A stretch of DNA of 17,790 nucleotides, taken from positions 1 through 17,790 of the forward strand of contig JAQBQL010000050.1 in assembly GCA_028287035.1 (NCBI GenBank). Direction: 5' to 3'. Of this stretch, positions 9,160-16,314 are shown piece by piece. Below the pieces are notes generated by a model that saw only the letters and a program-made list of their open reading frames with translations, did not search any database and was not told the origin of the DNA. Both the position numbers and the translations under genes were made by a program. The stretch comes from Labilithrix sp. (GTDB taxonomy: Bacteria; Myxococcota; Polyangia; Polyangiales; Polyangiaceae). How positions within the stretch are numbered: the first letter of the stretch is position 1; every line of letters starts with the position of its first letter.

Positions 9160-9189
9160 TTGCGGGGCGTGACGCGCGGGGGTAATTAT
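9160..9189 (+). promoter_or_regulatory. Candidate promoter of the tetR gene
   Basis: TTGCGG (9160-9165) and AATTAT (9184-9189) are 18 bp apart in an AT-richer patch just before tetR. The -10 overlaps the left arm of the inverted repeat at 9186-9207, so repressor binding there would block transcription. The hexamers match consensus only partly. Confidence 0.4.
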
Positions 9190-9207
9190 CGAGCCCGTAC
9201 TCGATAA
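9186..9207. promoter_or_regulatory. TetR-type operator (perfect inverted repeat)
   Basis: Perfect arms TTATCGAG (9186-9193) and CTCGATAA (9200-9207) surround the 6-base spacer CCCGTA. The site ends at the base before ATG 9208. Its size and symmetry suit a dimer of a TetR-family protein, and it overlaps the likely -10, so autorepression of tetR is the natural reading. Binding by the adjacent TetR is inferred from position. Confidence 0.75.
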
Positions 9208-9885
9208 ATGGTCGCCCGCCGCTCCCCCACCCTCCTGAGTCCGCCCGCAGTCGCCGTCGCCGCCGTCGCCGCAGTCGGCCGTCGCGGGCGGCCGCCCGTC
9301 ATCAGCGACGAGCAGATTCTCGACACCGCCCGCGACGTCTTCCTCGAGCACGGCATCAGAGCGACCACGGCGGAGGTCGCGCTCCGCGCCAAGGTCTCCG
9401 AAGGCACGATCTTCCACCGGTTCAAGTCGAAGGATGCCCTGTTCCGCGCAGCCATGCGGTTCGACCCGACGCAGGGGCCCGCGGTCGTCGCCGCCCTGGT
9501 ACCCCCTGCCGGCGTCCCCGATCTCCGCGGGGCGCTCGTCCGGCTCGGCCTCGAGCTCCTCGAGCTCGGTCGCGTGGTGCTCCCGGTCATGATGATGTCC
9601 TGGTCGAACCCGTCCGGCGAGTACTCGCTCGAGAAGCTGATGACCAAGAAGCACCCGAAGCCGCCGCTCGCGCCGCTCGCGGTCATGCTCGAGGCCGAGA
9701 TGGCGAGCGGGCGGCTCCAGCGTGCGAACGTCCACATCCTCGTGCGTGCGTTCGTCGGCGCCATCCGCGACTACACGATGTCGGCCCTGCTCGACATCAC
9801 CGATCCCGACCGCCCCGCGCCGCGACCGTTCGTCGAAGGCCTCGTCGATCTCCTCTTCCGCTGCACGTCCTGCCCTGCTCCTTAG
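9208..9885 (+). CDS. TetR/AcrR-family transcriptional regulator of the RND operon
   Basis: This 225-residue protein has an Ala/Val-rich N-terminal extension (residues 1-24) and a GRRGRPP motif. A typical TetR DNA-binding domain follows at about 36-82 (ILDTARDVFLEHGIRATT, then VALRAKVSEGTIFHRFKSKDALF). The C-terminal helical part (about 95-220) is the ligand and dimerisation domain expected in this family; its ligand cannot be predicted. It lies 24 bp upstream of the membrane fusion gene on the same strand, the classic arrangement for a repressor of an efflux pump. A perfect inverted repeat sits directly before its ATG and a degenerate copy sits inside the next gene. It probably represses its own operon and lets go when a pump substrate binds. 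The start could be later within the N-terminal extension, but the operator placement and open frame favour 9208. Confidence 0.93.
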   Translation: MVARRSPTLLSPPAVAVAAVAAVGRRGRPPVISDEQILDTARDVFLEHGIRATTAEVALRAKVSEGTIFHRFKSKDALFRAAMRFDPTQGPAVVAALVPPAGVPDLRGALVRLGLELLELGRVVLPVMMMSWSNPSGEYSLEKLMTKKHPKPPLAPLAVMLEAEMASGRLQRANVHILVRAFVGAIRDYTMSALLDITDPDRPAPRPFVEGLVDLLFRCTSCPAP

Positions 9886-9900
9886 CTCTCGCCGTCCGAG

Positions 9901-9906
9901 AAGGAA
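9901..9906 (+). promoter_or_regulatory. Shine-Dalgarno sequence of the membrane fusion gene
   Basis: AAGGAA lies three bases before ATG 9910 and fixes that start. Strong ribosome sites like this appear at operon-internal genes here, unlike the first genes of several transcription units in the window. Confidence 0.7.
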
Positions 9907-9909
9907 CTC

Positions 9910-10986
9910 ATGAGACTCGTCCAATTATTGAGTGTGGCCGCAATAACCGTTCTCTGCGCAGGCGCCGGGGCCGGCTGCAAGAAGCCCGCGGCCGCCGACA
10001 AGTCGGACGCGGAGCTGCCGCCGGCCAACGTGCGGACGCAGCCCGTGGCCGAGGTGGAGGCGCCGGTCACCCTGCGGCTGACCGGTACGCTGAAGGGGAT
10101 GCGCGAGACGGATCTCGCCGCCAACGCGGTGGGGCGCGTCGTCAGCACGTCCGTCGAGCGCGGCGCCCAGGTGAAGGCGGGCCAGGTGCTCGCGCAGCTC
10201 GACGTGCGCGCGGCAGCGATCTCCGCCACCGAGGCGAACGCCATGGCCGAGAGCGCCCGCACCTCCGCCGCGCAGCTGAAGGCCGACTGCCAGCGCGCCG
10301 AGGCCCTCAAGGCCAGCGGCTCGATCAGCGCCGCCGAGTTCGACCGCACCACTGCCCAGTGCCGCACCTCGTCGCTCAGCGTCGAGGCGCAGACGGCGCG
10401 CGCCCAGATGGCCGCGCAGAACGTGGGCGACGGCTCCGTCCGTGCTCCGTTCGCGGGCGTCGTCACCGAGCGTTACGTCGACGTGGGCGAGTACGTCCGC
10501 GCCGACTCGCGCGTCGTCACGATCGTCTCGGTCGACCAGCTGCGCCTCGAGCTCGCGATCCCCGAGGCCGACGCCGCCAAGGTGAAGGAGGAAGCGGAGG
10601 TCGGCTTCCACGTCTCCGCGTTCCCCGACCGCAAGTTCGTGGGCAAGGTCCGCTTCGTCTCCGGCGCGATCCGCTCCGCGACGCGCGATCTCGTGGTCGA
10701 GGCGATCGTCGACAATGCCGACAAGGCGCTGAAGCCCGGGATGTTCGCGGACGTCGAGGTGGTGGTCGGCGTCCAGAAGGTCGCCGGCATCCCCAAGGAA
10801 GCGATCGTGGAGAAGGACGGAAAGTTCCGCGCCTTCTTCGTCGTCGACGGCCGCCTGCAGGAGCGTGTTCTCTCGGTCCTTCCCGAGGTCCCCGGCGGCA
10901 TCCCCATCCTCAAGGGCGCGAAGCTCGGCGAGGCGGTCGCGCTCGGTGATCTCAAGACACTTGCCAACGGCCAGCGCACGCGCTGA
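9910..10986 (+). CDS. RND efflux periplasmic adaptor (membrane fusion protein), lipoprotein-like
   Basis: This 358-residue HlyD/AcrA-type adaptor links the RND pump to an outer-membrane channel. An N-terminal signal ends at Cys23 with a relaxed lipobox (A-G-C-K-K), suggesting a lipid anchor. The first half of the lipoyl domain lies at about 71-98 (VGRVVSTSVERGAQVKAGQVLAQLD). An alpha-hairpin occupies about 100-170, and the second lipoyl half lies at about 178-206 (VRAPFAGVVTERYVDVGEYV). Beta-barrel and membrane-proximal domains then follow to the C-terminus. The hairpin is short. Codons 5-12 are unusually AT-rich (CAA, TTA, TTG, AGT, GCA, ATA) and coincide with an operator-like inverted repeat. 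The gene is downstream of tetR by 24 bp and upstream of the RND gene by 21 bp, so all three are probably one operon. Confidence 0.94.
   Translation: MRLVQLLSVAAITVLCAGAGAGCKKPAAADKSDAELPPANVRTQPVAEVEAPVTLRLTGTLKGMRETDLAANAVGRVVSTSVERGAQVKAGQVLAQLDVRAAAISATEANAMAESARTSAAQLKADCQRAEALKASGSISAAEFDRTTAQCRTSSLSVEAQTARAQMAAQNVGDGSVRAPFAGVVTERYVDVGEYVRADSRVVTIVSVDQLRLELAIPEADAAKVKEEAEVGFHVSAFPDRKFVGKVRFVSGAIRSATRDLVVEAIVDNADKALKPGMFADVEVVVGVQKVAGIPKEAIVEKDGKFRAFFVVDGRLQERVLSVLPEVPGGIPILKGAKLGEAVALGDLKTLANGQRTR
9925..9946. promoter_or_regulatory. Second, intragenic TetR operator-like site
   Basis: TTATTGAG at 9925-9932 and CGCAATAA at 9939-9946 make a 22-bp element of the same size as the site at 9186-9207. 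Left arms match 7/8 and right arms 6/8; TTATTG and CAATAA pair perfectly. Both copies are preceded by AA. The site overlaps codons 6-12 of the adaptor gene. Function is inferred. Confidence 0.5.
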
Positions 10987-11007
10987 CGCCATCACGGAGA
11001 AGAGAAG

Positions 11008-14000
11008 ATGCAGTGGCTCGCTCTCGTGTGCGTCCGGAGGCCCGTGTTCGCATGGGTGCTCATGCTCGTCGTCGTGGTGCTCGGCATCGTCGGGTACACC
11101 CGCCTCGGCGTCGACCAGTTCCCGAACATCGACATCCCCTACGTGATCGTCACGACCAAGCTCGACGGCGCTTCGCCGGAGGAGGTCGAGACCGACATCA
11201 CCGACAAGATCGAGGCCGCGGTCAACACGATCGAAGGCATCGACGAGCTCCGCTCGACGTCGAGCGAGGGCTTCTCGCAGGTCGTCATCGGCTTCAAGAT
11301 CGAGCGCACCGCCGACTCTGCGGCGAACGACGTCCGTGACAAGGTCAACCAGACCTTGCGCCTCCTGCCCAAGGGCATCGACGCGCCGGTCGTCAGCAAG
11401 GTCGACCCCGACGCCGCCCCCGTCCTGCTCGTCGCGCTCCGCTCGAAGGGCGCGATCCGCGACGTCACCGAGATCGCCGACAAGAGCGTCCGCCGCCAGA
11501 TCGAGAGCATCTCGGGCGTCGGTCAGGTCACGATCATCGGCGGGCGGCTCCGCCAGATCCAGGTGTGGCTCGACCCGATGAAGCTCCGCGCGCAGAACCT
11601 GAGCGCGATCGACGTGCAGCGCGCCCTCGCGCAGCAGAACCTGACGACCCCCGGCGGAAGCATCGAGACCGGTCCGCAGAGCATCACCCTCCGCGTCGCC
11701 GGCCGCGTCGAGACCATCGACGGCATCGCGCGCATCGTCGTGCGCGAGGACCAGGGTCACGTGGTGCGCATCGCCGACGTCGGGCGCGTCGAGGACGGCC
11801 AGGAGCAGGTCTCCAGCATCGCCGCTTACGACGGGGAGCCGACCGTCACCCTCGCCATCCGCAAGCAGTCCGGCACCAACACCGTCGCGGTCGTCGATCG
11901 CGTGAAGGAGCGCCTCGGCGCGGTGCAGAAGACGCTGCCCAAGGGCATCGAGCTGTCGATCATCCGCGACAACTCGGCGACCATCCGCACCGGCCTCGAC
12001 GCGGTCAAGGAGCACCTCGTGCTCGGCGCCGTGCTCGCGGCGATCGTCGTGCTCTTCTTCCTCGGCAACGCGCGGTCCACGCTCATCGCCGCGGTGTCGA
12101 TCCCGATCTCGATCATCGGCACCTTCGCGCTCATGTGGATGGTCGGCTTCTCGCTCAACATGATGACGCTGCTCGCGCTCGCGCTGGCGGTCGGTATCGT
12201 CATCGACGACGCGATCGTCGTCCTCGAGAACATCGTCCGCTACGTGCAGGAGAAGAAGGTGAAGCCCTTCGTCGCCGCCGTCCTGGGCACGCGCGAGATC
12301 GGCCTCCCGGTCCTCGCGACGACCCTCTCGCTGATGGCGGTCTTCGTCCCCGTCGCGTTCGTCGGCGGCATCCCCGGCCGCTTCCTCAAGAACTTCGGCT
12401 ACACGATGGCGTTCGCGGTCGGCGTGTCGCTGTTCGTGAGCTTCTCGCTGACGCCGATGCTCAGCGCGCGTGCCCTCAAGTCGGACGACGACGAGCACGG
12501 ACCGCTCGCCAGGATCGTCGACGTCTTCTACCGCCCGATCGAGCGCCTCTACATGCGGATGCTCGGCTTCTCGCTGCGCAACCGGTGGGTCATCGTGGTC
12601 GCGTGCTGCGCGACGATGGCGTCGTGCGTTCCCATCGGCAAGAAGGTCCCCGCCGGGTTCCTGCCCGTCGACGACCAAGCCCAGTTCGAGATGAGCATCC
12701 GCGCTCCCGAGGGCACCAGCGCCGAGGAGACGGGCCTCATCGCCGAGCGCGTGGCGCAGGACACGCGCGCCATCCCCGGCGTCGCACACACCGTCGTCAC
12801 GGTGTCGGGCGGCGACCAGGCGACGCCCAACCTGGCGAGCGTGTACGTCGCGCTCACCGAGCCCAGCGAGCGGAAGGCCTCGCAGCAGGACCTCATGACG
12901 CGCGCCCGTAACGAGGTGCTCGCCAAGCTGCCGCCCGACCTGCGGACGACCTCCGGCGAGGTCGCGATGATCTCGGCGGGCGCGTCGAACGCCGCCGTGC
13001 AGTACGTCGTGTCCGGTCCCGACCTCTCGAAGCTCCAGGAGATCGAGGCGGTGATGACGCCGCTCCTCAAGAAGTCGCCCGCCATCGTCGACTACGACAC
13101 GAACCTCATCATCGGGAAGCCCGAGCTGCGGGTCAGCGTCGACCGCGATCGCGCCGCCGACCTCGGCGTCAACGTGGCGGACATCGCCGACACCCTGCTC
13201 ACCCAGATCGGCGGCGTGAAGGCGTCTTCCTATGCCGAGCAGGGCGAGGAGTACGACATCCGCGTCCGCGCCGAGGAGCAGTACCGGAAGGACATCGGGG
13301 CGCTCGGCCTCTTCACCGTGCCGTCCCGGAAGCACGGGACTGTCCCGCTCACCGCCGTCGTGTCGAGCACGACCGGCGAGGGCCCCTCGCAGGTCAACCG
13401 CATCGGACGGCAGCGTCAGGTCACGTTCATGGCCAACGTCGCGCCCGGCCACGGCGAGAGCGACGTCGTCAACGCGATGAAGGATGCCTTCGACAAGGCA
13501 CACGCGCCGGCCGAGTACCACCTCACGCCGACCGGCCGATCGAAGACGTCGTCGGAGCTCGCCGCGGGCTTCGCGCTCGCCTTCGGCATGTCGTTCGTCT
13601 TCATGTACCTGATCCTCGCAGCGCAGTTCGAGTCGTGGCTGAACCCGCTGATCATCCTCCTCTCGCTGCCGCTGACCGTGCCGTTCGCGCTGCTGTCGCT
13701 GCTCATCTTCGGGCAGGGTCTCAACCTGATGTCGGCGCTCGGCGTGCTCGTGCTCTTCGGTGTCGTGAAGAAGAACGGCATTCTGCAGATCGACCACACG
13801 AACAACCTCCGCAAGGAGGGCCGCCCGCGCTTCGAGGCGATCATGGAGGCAAACCGCGACCGGCTCCGGCCGATCCTCATGACCACGGTCGCGTTCGTCG
13901 CCGGCATGTTGCCGCTCGCGCTCTCGCGCGGCATCGGCTCGGGCAACAACCGGAACATCTCCGGCATCGTCATCGGCGGGCAGACGCTCTCGCTGCTCCT

Positions 14001-14175
14001 CACGCTCCTCGCGATCCCCGTCGCCTACTCGCTCTTCGACGACGCACGCCAGTGGATGTCGCGGAAGAACAAGGGCGTCGTCGACCGAGGCGAGAGGGAG
14101 CTGTCGGTCCTGATCGGCGACGAGCCCTCCCACATCGTCCCCGCCACGGAGCCGTTCCCCGCACCAGGCGAGTGA
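11008..14175 (+). CDS. RND-family efflux transporter, inner-membrane pump (AcrB/HAE-1-like)
   Basis: This 1055-residue protein is full length for an AcrB-type pump. It has the expected order: a first helix (VFAWVLMLVVVVLGIVGY), a large porter loop (VDQFPNIDIPYV onward), a helix bundle, a second helix near 535-555 with a second porter loop, and a final helix bundle. Proton-relay residues are present: Asp400 and Asp401 in VGIVIDDAIVVLEN, and Lys922 in VVKKNGIL. It should export hydrophobic or amphiphilic compounds by proton exchange, working as a trimer with the adjacent adaptor. No outer-membrane TolC-like gene follows, so the channel must come from elsewhere. GGAGA at 10996-11000 and further purines precede ATG 11008. 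The tail (residues about 1025-1055) is charged. The drug specificity cannot be read from sequence. Confidence 0.97.
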   Translation: MQWLALVCVRRPVFAWVLMLVVVVLGIVGYTRLGVDQFPNIDIPYVIVTTKLDGASPEEVETDITDKIEAAVNTIEGIDELRSTSSEGFSQVVIGFKIERTADSAANDVRDKVNQTLRLLPKGIDAPVVSKVDPDAAPVLLVALRSKGAIRDVTEIADKSVRRQIESISGVGQVTIIGGRLRQIQVWLDPMKLRAQNLSAIDVQRALAQQNLTTPGGSIETGPQSITLRVAGRVETIDGIARIVVREDQGHVVRIADVGRVEDGQEQVSSIAAYDGEPTVTLAIRKQSGTNTVAVVDRVKERLGAVQKTLPKGIELSIIRDNSATIRTGLDAVKEHLVLGAVLAAIVVLFFLGNARSTLIAAVSIPISIIGTFALMWMVGFSLNMMTLLALALAVGIVIDDAIVVLENIVRYVQEKKVKPFVAAVLGTREIGLPVLATTLSLMAVFVPVAFVGGIPGRFLKNFGYTMAFAVGVSLFVSFSLTPMLSARALKSDDDEHGPLARIVDVFYRPIERLYMRMLGFSLRNRWVIVVACCATMASCVPIGKKVPAGFLPVDDQAQFEMSIRAPEGTSAEETGLIAERVAQDTRAIPGVAHTVVTVSGGDQATPNLASVYVALTEPSERKASQQDLMTRARNEVLAKLPPDLRTTSGEVAMISAGASNAAVQYVVSGPDLSKLQEIEAVMTPLLKKSPAIVDYDTNLIIGKPELRVSVDRDRAADLGVNVADIADTLLTQIGGVKASSYAEQGEEYDIRVRAEEQYRKDIGALGLFTVPSRKHGTVPLTAVVSSTTGEGPSQVNRIGRQRQVTFMANVAPGHGESDVVNAMKDAFDKAHAPAEYHLTPTGRSKTSSELAAGFALAFGMSFVFMYLILAAQFESWLNPLIILLSLPLTVPFALLSLLIFGQGLNLMSALGVLVLFGVVKKNGILQIDHTNNLRKEGRPRFEAIMEANRDRLRPILMTTVAFVAGMLPLALSRGIGSGNNRNISGIVIGGQTLSLLLTLLAIPVAYSLFDDARQWMSRKNKGVVDRGERELSVLIGDEPSHIVPATEPFPAPGE

Positions 14176-14187
14176 CCTCGATCCCGG

Positions 14188-14227
14188 ATCGGCGGGGCCC
14201 CATCACGGGGCGTGAGACCCCGCCGAT
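14188..14227 (+). terminator. Hairpin after the efflux operon, probable terminator
   Basis: Arms ATCGGCGGGG (14188-14197) and CCCCGCCGAT (14218-14227) pair perfectly, and CCCC/GGGG (14198-14201, 14207-14210) can form a nested stem inside the loop. It starts 12 bases after the RND stop. There is no U-tract, so it may end transcription imperfectly or protect the 3' end. Confidence 0.6.
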
Positions 14228-14270
14228 GTCGTGGATAACTCCAGCCGCGAAGGAAAACGCGCAGGCGGAT

Positions 14271-14276
14271 TAATTT
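14271..14276 (+). promoter_or_regulatory. Weak candidate -10 for the secreted protein gene
   Basis: TAATTT stands in the AT-richest part of the 130-bp gap after the efflux operon, 29 bases before ATG 14306. No -35 box is obvious. This is the best promoter candidate I see there. Confidence 0.25.
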
Positions 14277-14305
14277 CGCGCAACGGAGCTCGTTAAGCGT
14301 GAATC

Positions 14306-14911
14306 ATGGAGCCTCGAGACGCATCCTGGTGTCTCGGTGACCGGCTGAATACTGCGCCGGCGGCTGCCCCCCTCACGTTGCAAAAACCTTCCTGCACCCT
14401 GCGTCCGGGGCGAGCTCGCAGCGCCCTCACGGTCGCAAGCCTCGCGCTCGTCACCCTCTGTTCGTCGGCGCGCCAGGCGCGGGCCGACGGCGAGAACATC
14501 CTTCACCTCGGCTACCTCGCGTCGCCCGCGGAGGCGCCGGTACCGAAGCCGCTCACCTCGCGCGAGCTCGCGAGGCTGCGCGCGTTCACGCTCCTCCACG
14601 ACGTGACGGCGGCGGCGGTCCCGCAGGTCGCGGCGCTGTTCTCGCCGTCCTACGCGCGCGCGCTCTTCGTGCCGTCGATGTTCTGTCTCGCCCAGACGTG
14701 CGCGCTGAGCGAAGCCGTCGCGGCGACCCGCCTTCCGCCCGCGGGCATCGGCGCCGGGAGCATCCGCCTCATCATGAGCATGGGCTCGGCTCCGGCCGCG
14801 CTGCTCACGTGGTTTCTCCCGCGGCCGACCACCGACGGAAGGCTCACGCTGCGTTTCGGGCCCGTCGAGGCCACGGGTGGTCCCGCCTGCGGTCTGCGCG
14901 GCCGCTGGTAG
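14306..14911 (+). CDS. Putative secreted protein of unknown function
   Basis: This 201-residue frame has high-GC coding bias. A signal-peptide-like stretch at about 38-61 (SALTVASLALVTLC followed by ARQARADG) suggests cleavage after the ARA. Because that signal lies late, the true start may be downstream: TTG 14378 would give a 24-residue shorter, more normal precursor. The mature part has an Ala/Leu-rich central region and a second hydrophobic stretch (GAGSIRLIMSMGSAPAALLTWFLP) that could be a membrane helix, and it ends in a Gly/Arg-rich tail. I recognise no family. It lies between the efflux terminator and the second kinase, whose candidate -10 begins three bases after this stop, so the two may be related only by proximity. 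It could be a chance frame, but its signal sequence and lack of competing frames argue for a gene. Confidence 0.5.
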   Translation: MEPRDASWCLGDRLNTAPAAAPLTLQKPSCTLRPGRARSALTVASLALVTLCSSARQARADGENILHLGYLASPAEAPVPKPLTSRELARLRAFTLLHDVTAAAVPQVAALFSPSYARALFVPSMFCLAQTCALSEAVAATRLPPAGIGAGSIRLIMSMGSAPAALLTWFLPRPTTDGRLTLRFGPVEATGGPACGLRGRW

Positions 14912-14914
14912 TGG

Positions 14915-14920
14915 TATGAC
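14915..14920 (+). promoter_or_regulatory. Candidate -10 hexamer for the second Ser/Thr kinase (leaderless)
   Basis: TATGAC lies six bases before GTG 14927, so transcription would start at about the start codon. It is a looser match (TANNNC) than the other candidates. It begins just three bases after the previous stop. Confidence 0.4.
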
Positions 14921-14926
14921 GGGGGC

Positions 14927-16312
14927 GTGCCGGATGGACGCACGCTCCGGAGCGGTCGCTACACGCTGATTCGCACCCTCGGGTCCGGCTCCCAGGCCGA
15001 GACCTTCGAGGCGCGCGACAACGGCGTCGGCACGGAGGCGCCTGCGCCCGGCCAGCTCTCCGAGAATTTCGCGCGCTACGTGGCGCGCGCCAGGCGCGGG
15101 GACGAGGCGCCGGGCGCGGGCGGTCGCGTCGCGATCAAGAGCTTCCACGTCGGGCGCGCGAAGGCGTGGAAGGACGTCGAGCTCGCCGAGCGCGAGGCGA
15201 GCACGCTCGCGTCGCTGCGCCACCCGAACCTCCCGCGCTACCTCGAGCACTTCGAGGAGGACGGCGCGCTCTATCTCGTCATGGAGATGGTGGAGGGCGA
15301 CAACCTCGCGTCGCTGCGCGCGCAGGGCCGGATCTCGAGCGTCGTCGAGGTCACCCGCATGCTCGCGGACATCGGCGAGGCGCTCCGCTACCTCCACGGC
15401 AGGGCGCCGGCGGTGGTCCACCGTGACATCAAGCCCGGCAACGTCATCCGCCGCCTGGACGGCTCCTACGCGCTCGTCGACTTCGGCGCGGTGCGCGACC
15501 GCCTGAAGCCCGAGGGCGGGAGCACGGTGGTCGGCACGTTTGGCTTCATGGCGCCCGAGCAGTTCCAGGGAAGAGCGTCCCCGCGGTCCGATCTCTACGG
15601 CCTCGCCGCGACCGCGCTCGTGATGCTCACCGGCATGCAGCCCGAGGACCTTCCTCACGTGGGCCTCGGGATCGACGTGCAGCGGGCGCTTCCGTCGAGC
15701 ACGCCGGCGCCGCTCGTGCGCGCGCTGAGCGCGATGCTCGATCCCGATCCGGACCGGCGCGCTGCCTCGATCGACGTCGCGCTCGCGCTGCTGCGCCCCG
15801 GCGCGCCGGCTGTTCCCGGGCCGCGCCGCCAGGATCGGTGGGACGAGAAGCGGCGCGACCGCAAGGGCCGCGCGCACGAGAAGCGCGAGGCGATGCTCGC
15901 GCGCCGCAACGCGAAGCGGTCACGTCGGCGCGCGCGCCATGCCCGGGCCGCCCCGTTCGTGGTGCGCATCGTCGGGCAGATCGCGCTCATGTTCGCGCAG
16001 ATCGTGGTCGGCCTCGCGGTGGGCGTCGCGCTGCCGCTGGTGCTCACGCTGCTGTCCCTCGTCTTCGGCGAGACGCTGCGGCGCGCGGCACGTGCCGCAC
16101 GAAGAGGGGCGCACGACGCCACCTCGGCGATGGACCGTGCCTCGGCCTTCCTCGGCGGCGCTCGCGGCGACGACGACGAGGCCCACGTCCGCGTCGAGGC
16201 GGGGGACGAAGCGCGGGTGCGCGTCCGGGCGGACGAAGCGAGCGAACGTGAGCTCCTCGTCGACGAGCACGACGAGGAGCCCGAGCCTCGCCAGCGACGG
16301 CGCGAGCGCTGA
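14927..16312 (+). CDS. Membrane-anchored Ser/Thr protein kinase with N-lobe insertion
   Basis: This 461-residue kinase has its catalytic domain at about 11-290. It shows the glycine loop GSGSQAETFEA (19-29), VAIK with Lys71, Glu90, HRDIKPGN (166-172 region, Asp167 and Asn172), DFG at 185-187 and an activation segment ending in FMAPEQ. All catalytic residues are present. About 35 extra residues (32-66), Gly/Ala/Arg-rich, separate the glycine loop from the Lys strand, where family members have only a short turn. After the domain come a very basic linker (about 299-342), one or two hydrophobic helices (about 345-380), and a tail ending in an acidic-then-basic segment. It is probably inner-membrane bound. 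The GTG 14927 start is supported by the reading frame and an upstream TATGAC. Its stop is two bases from the convergent lipoprotein stop. Substrates are unknown. Confidence 0.93.
   Translation: MPDGRTLRSGRYTLIRTLGSGSQAETFEARDNGVGTEAPAPGQLSENFARYVARARRGDEAPGAGGRVAIKSFHVGRAKAWKDVELAEREASTLASLRHPNLPRYLEHFEEDGALYLVMEMVEGDNLASLRAQGRISSVVEVTRMLADIGEALRYLHGRAPAVVHRDIKPGNVIRRLDGSYALVDFGAVRDRLKPEGGSTVVGTFGFMAPEQFQGRASPRSDLYGLAATALVMLTGMQPEDLPHVGLGIDVQRALPSSTPAPLVRALSAMLDPDPDRRAASIDVALALLRPGAPAVPGPRRQDRWDEKRRDRKGRAHEKREAMLARRNAKRSRRRARHARAAPFVVRIVGQIALMFAQIVVGLAVGVALPLVLTLLSLVFGETLRRAARAARRGAHDATSAMDRASAFLGGARGDDDEAHVRVEAGDEARVRVRADEASERELLVDEHDEEPEPRQRRRER
16252..16280. terminator. Perfect 11-bp hairpin near convergent gene ends
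   Basis: GCTCCTCGTCG (16252-16262) and CGACGAGGAGC (16270-16280) pair perfectly around a 7-base loop. It lies in the last codons of the second kinase and 35 bp past the stop of the minus-strand lipoprotein gene, where it could act as that gene's terminator. It has no U-tract. Confidence 0.4.
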
Positions 16313-16314
16313 CG

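Noticed and set aside
9135..9165. Possible terminator (GAACG/CGTTC) after the first kinase
   Set aside because: The stem is only five base pairs with no U-tract, too weak to call.
9250..9280. GTCGCC-like repeats at the start of tetR
   Set aside because: They encode an Ala/Val run and fit simple codon bias; no regular unit or symmetry is kept.
9925..14133. A 1402-codon open frame on the minus strand opposite the efflux genes
   Set aside because: Its composition (Arg, Asp, His, Glu-rich, no domains) is the usual antisense shadow of a GC-rich gene with strong third-position bias; the plus-strand adaptor and RND frames are unmistakable.
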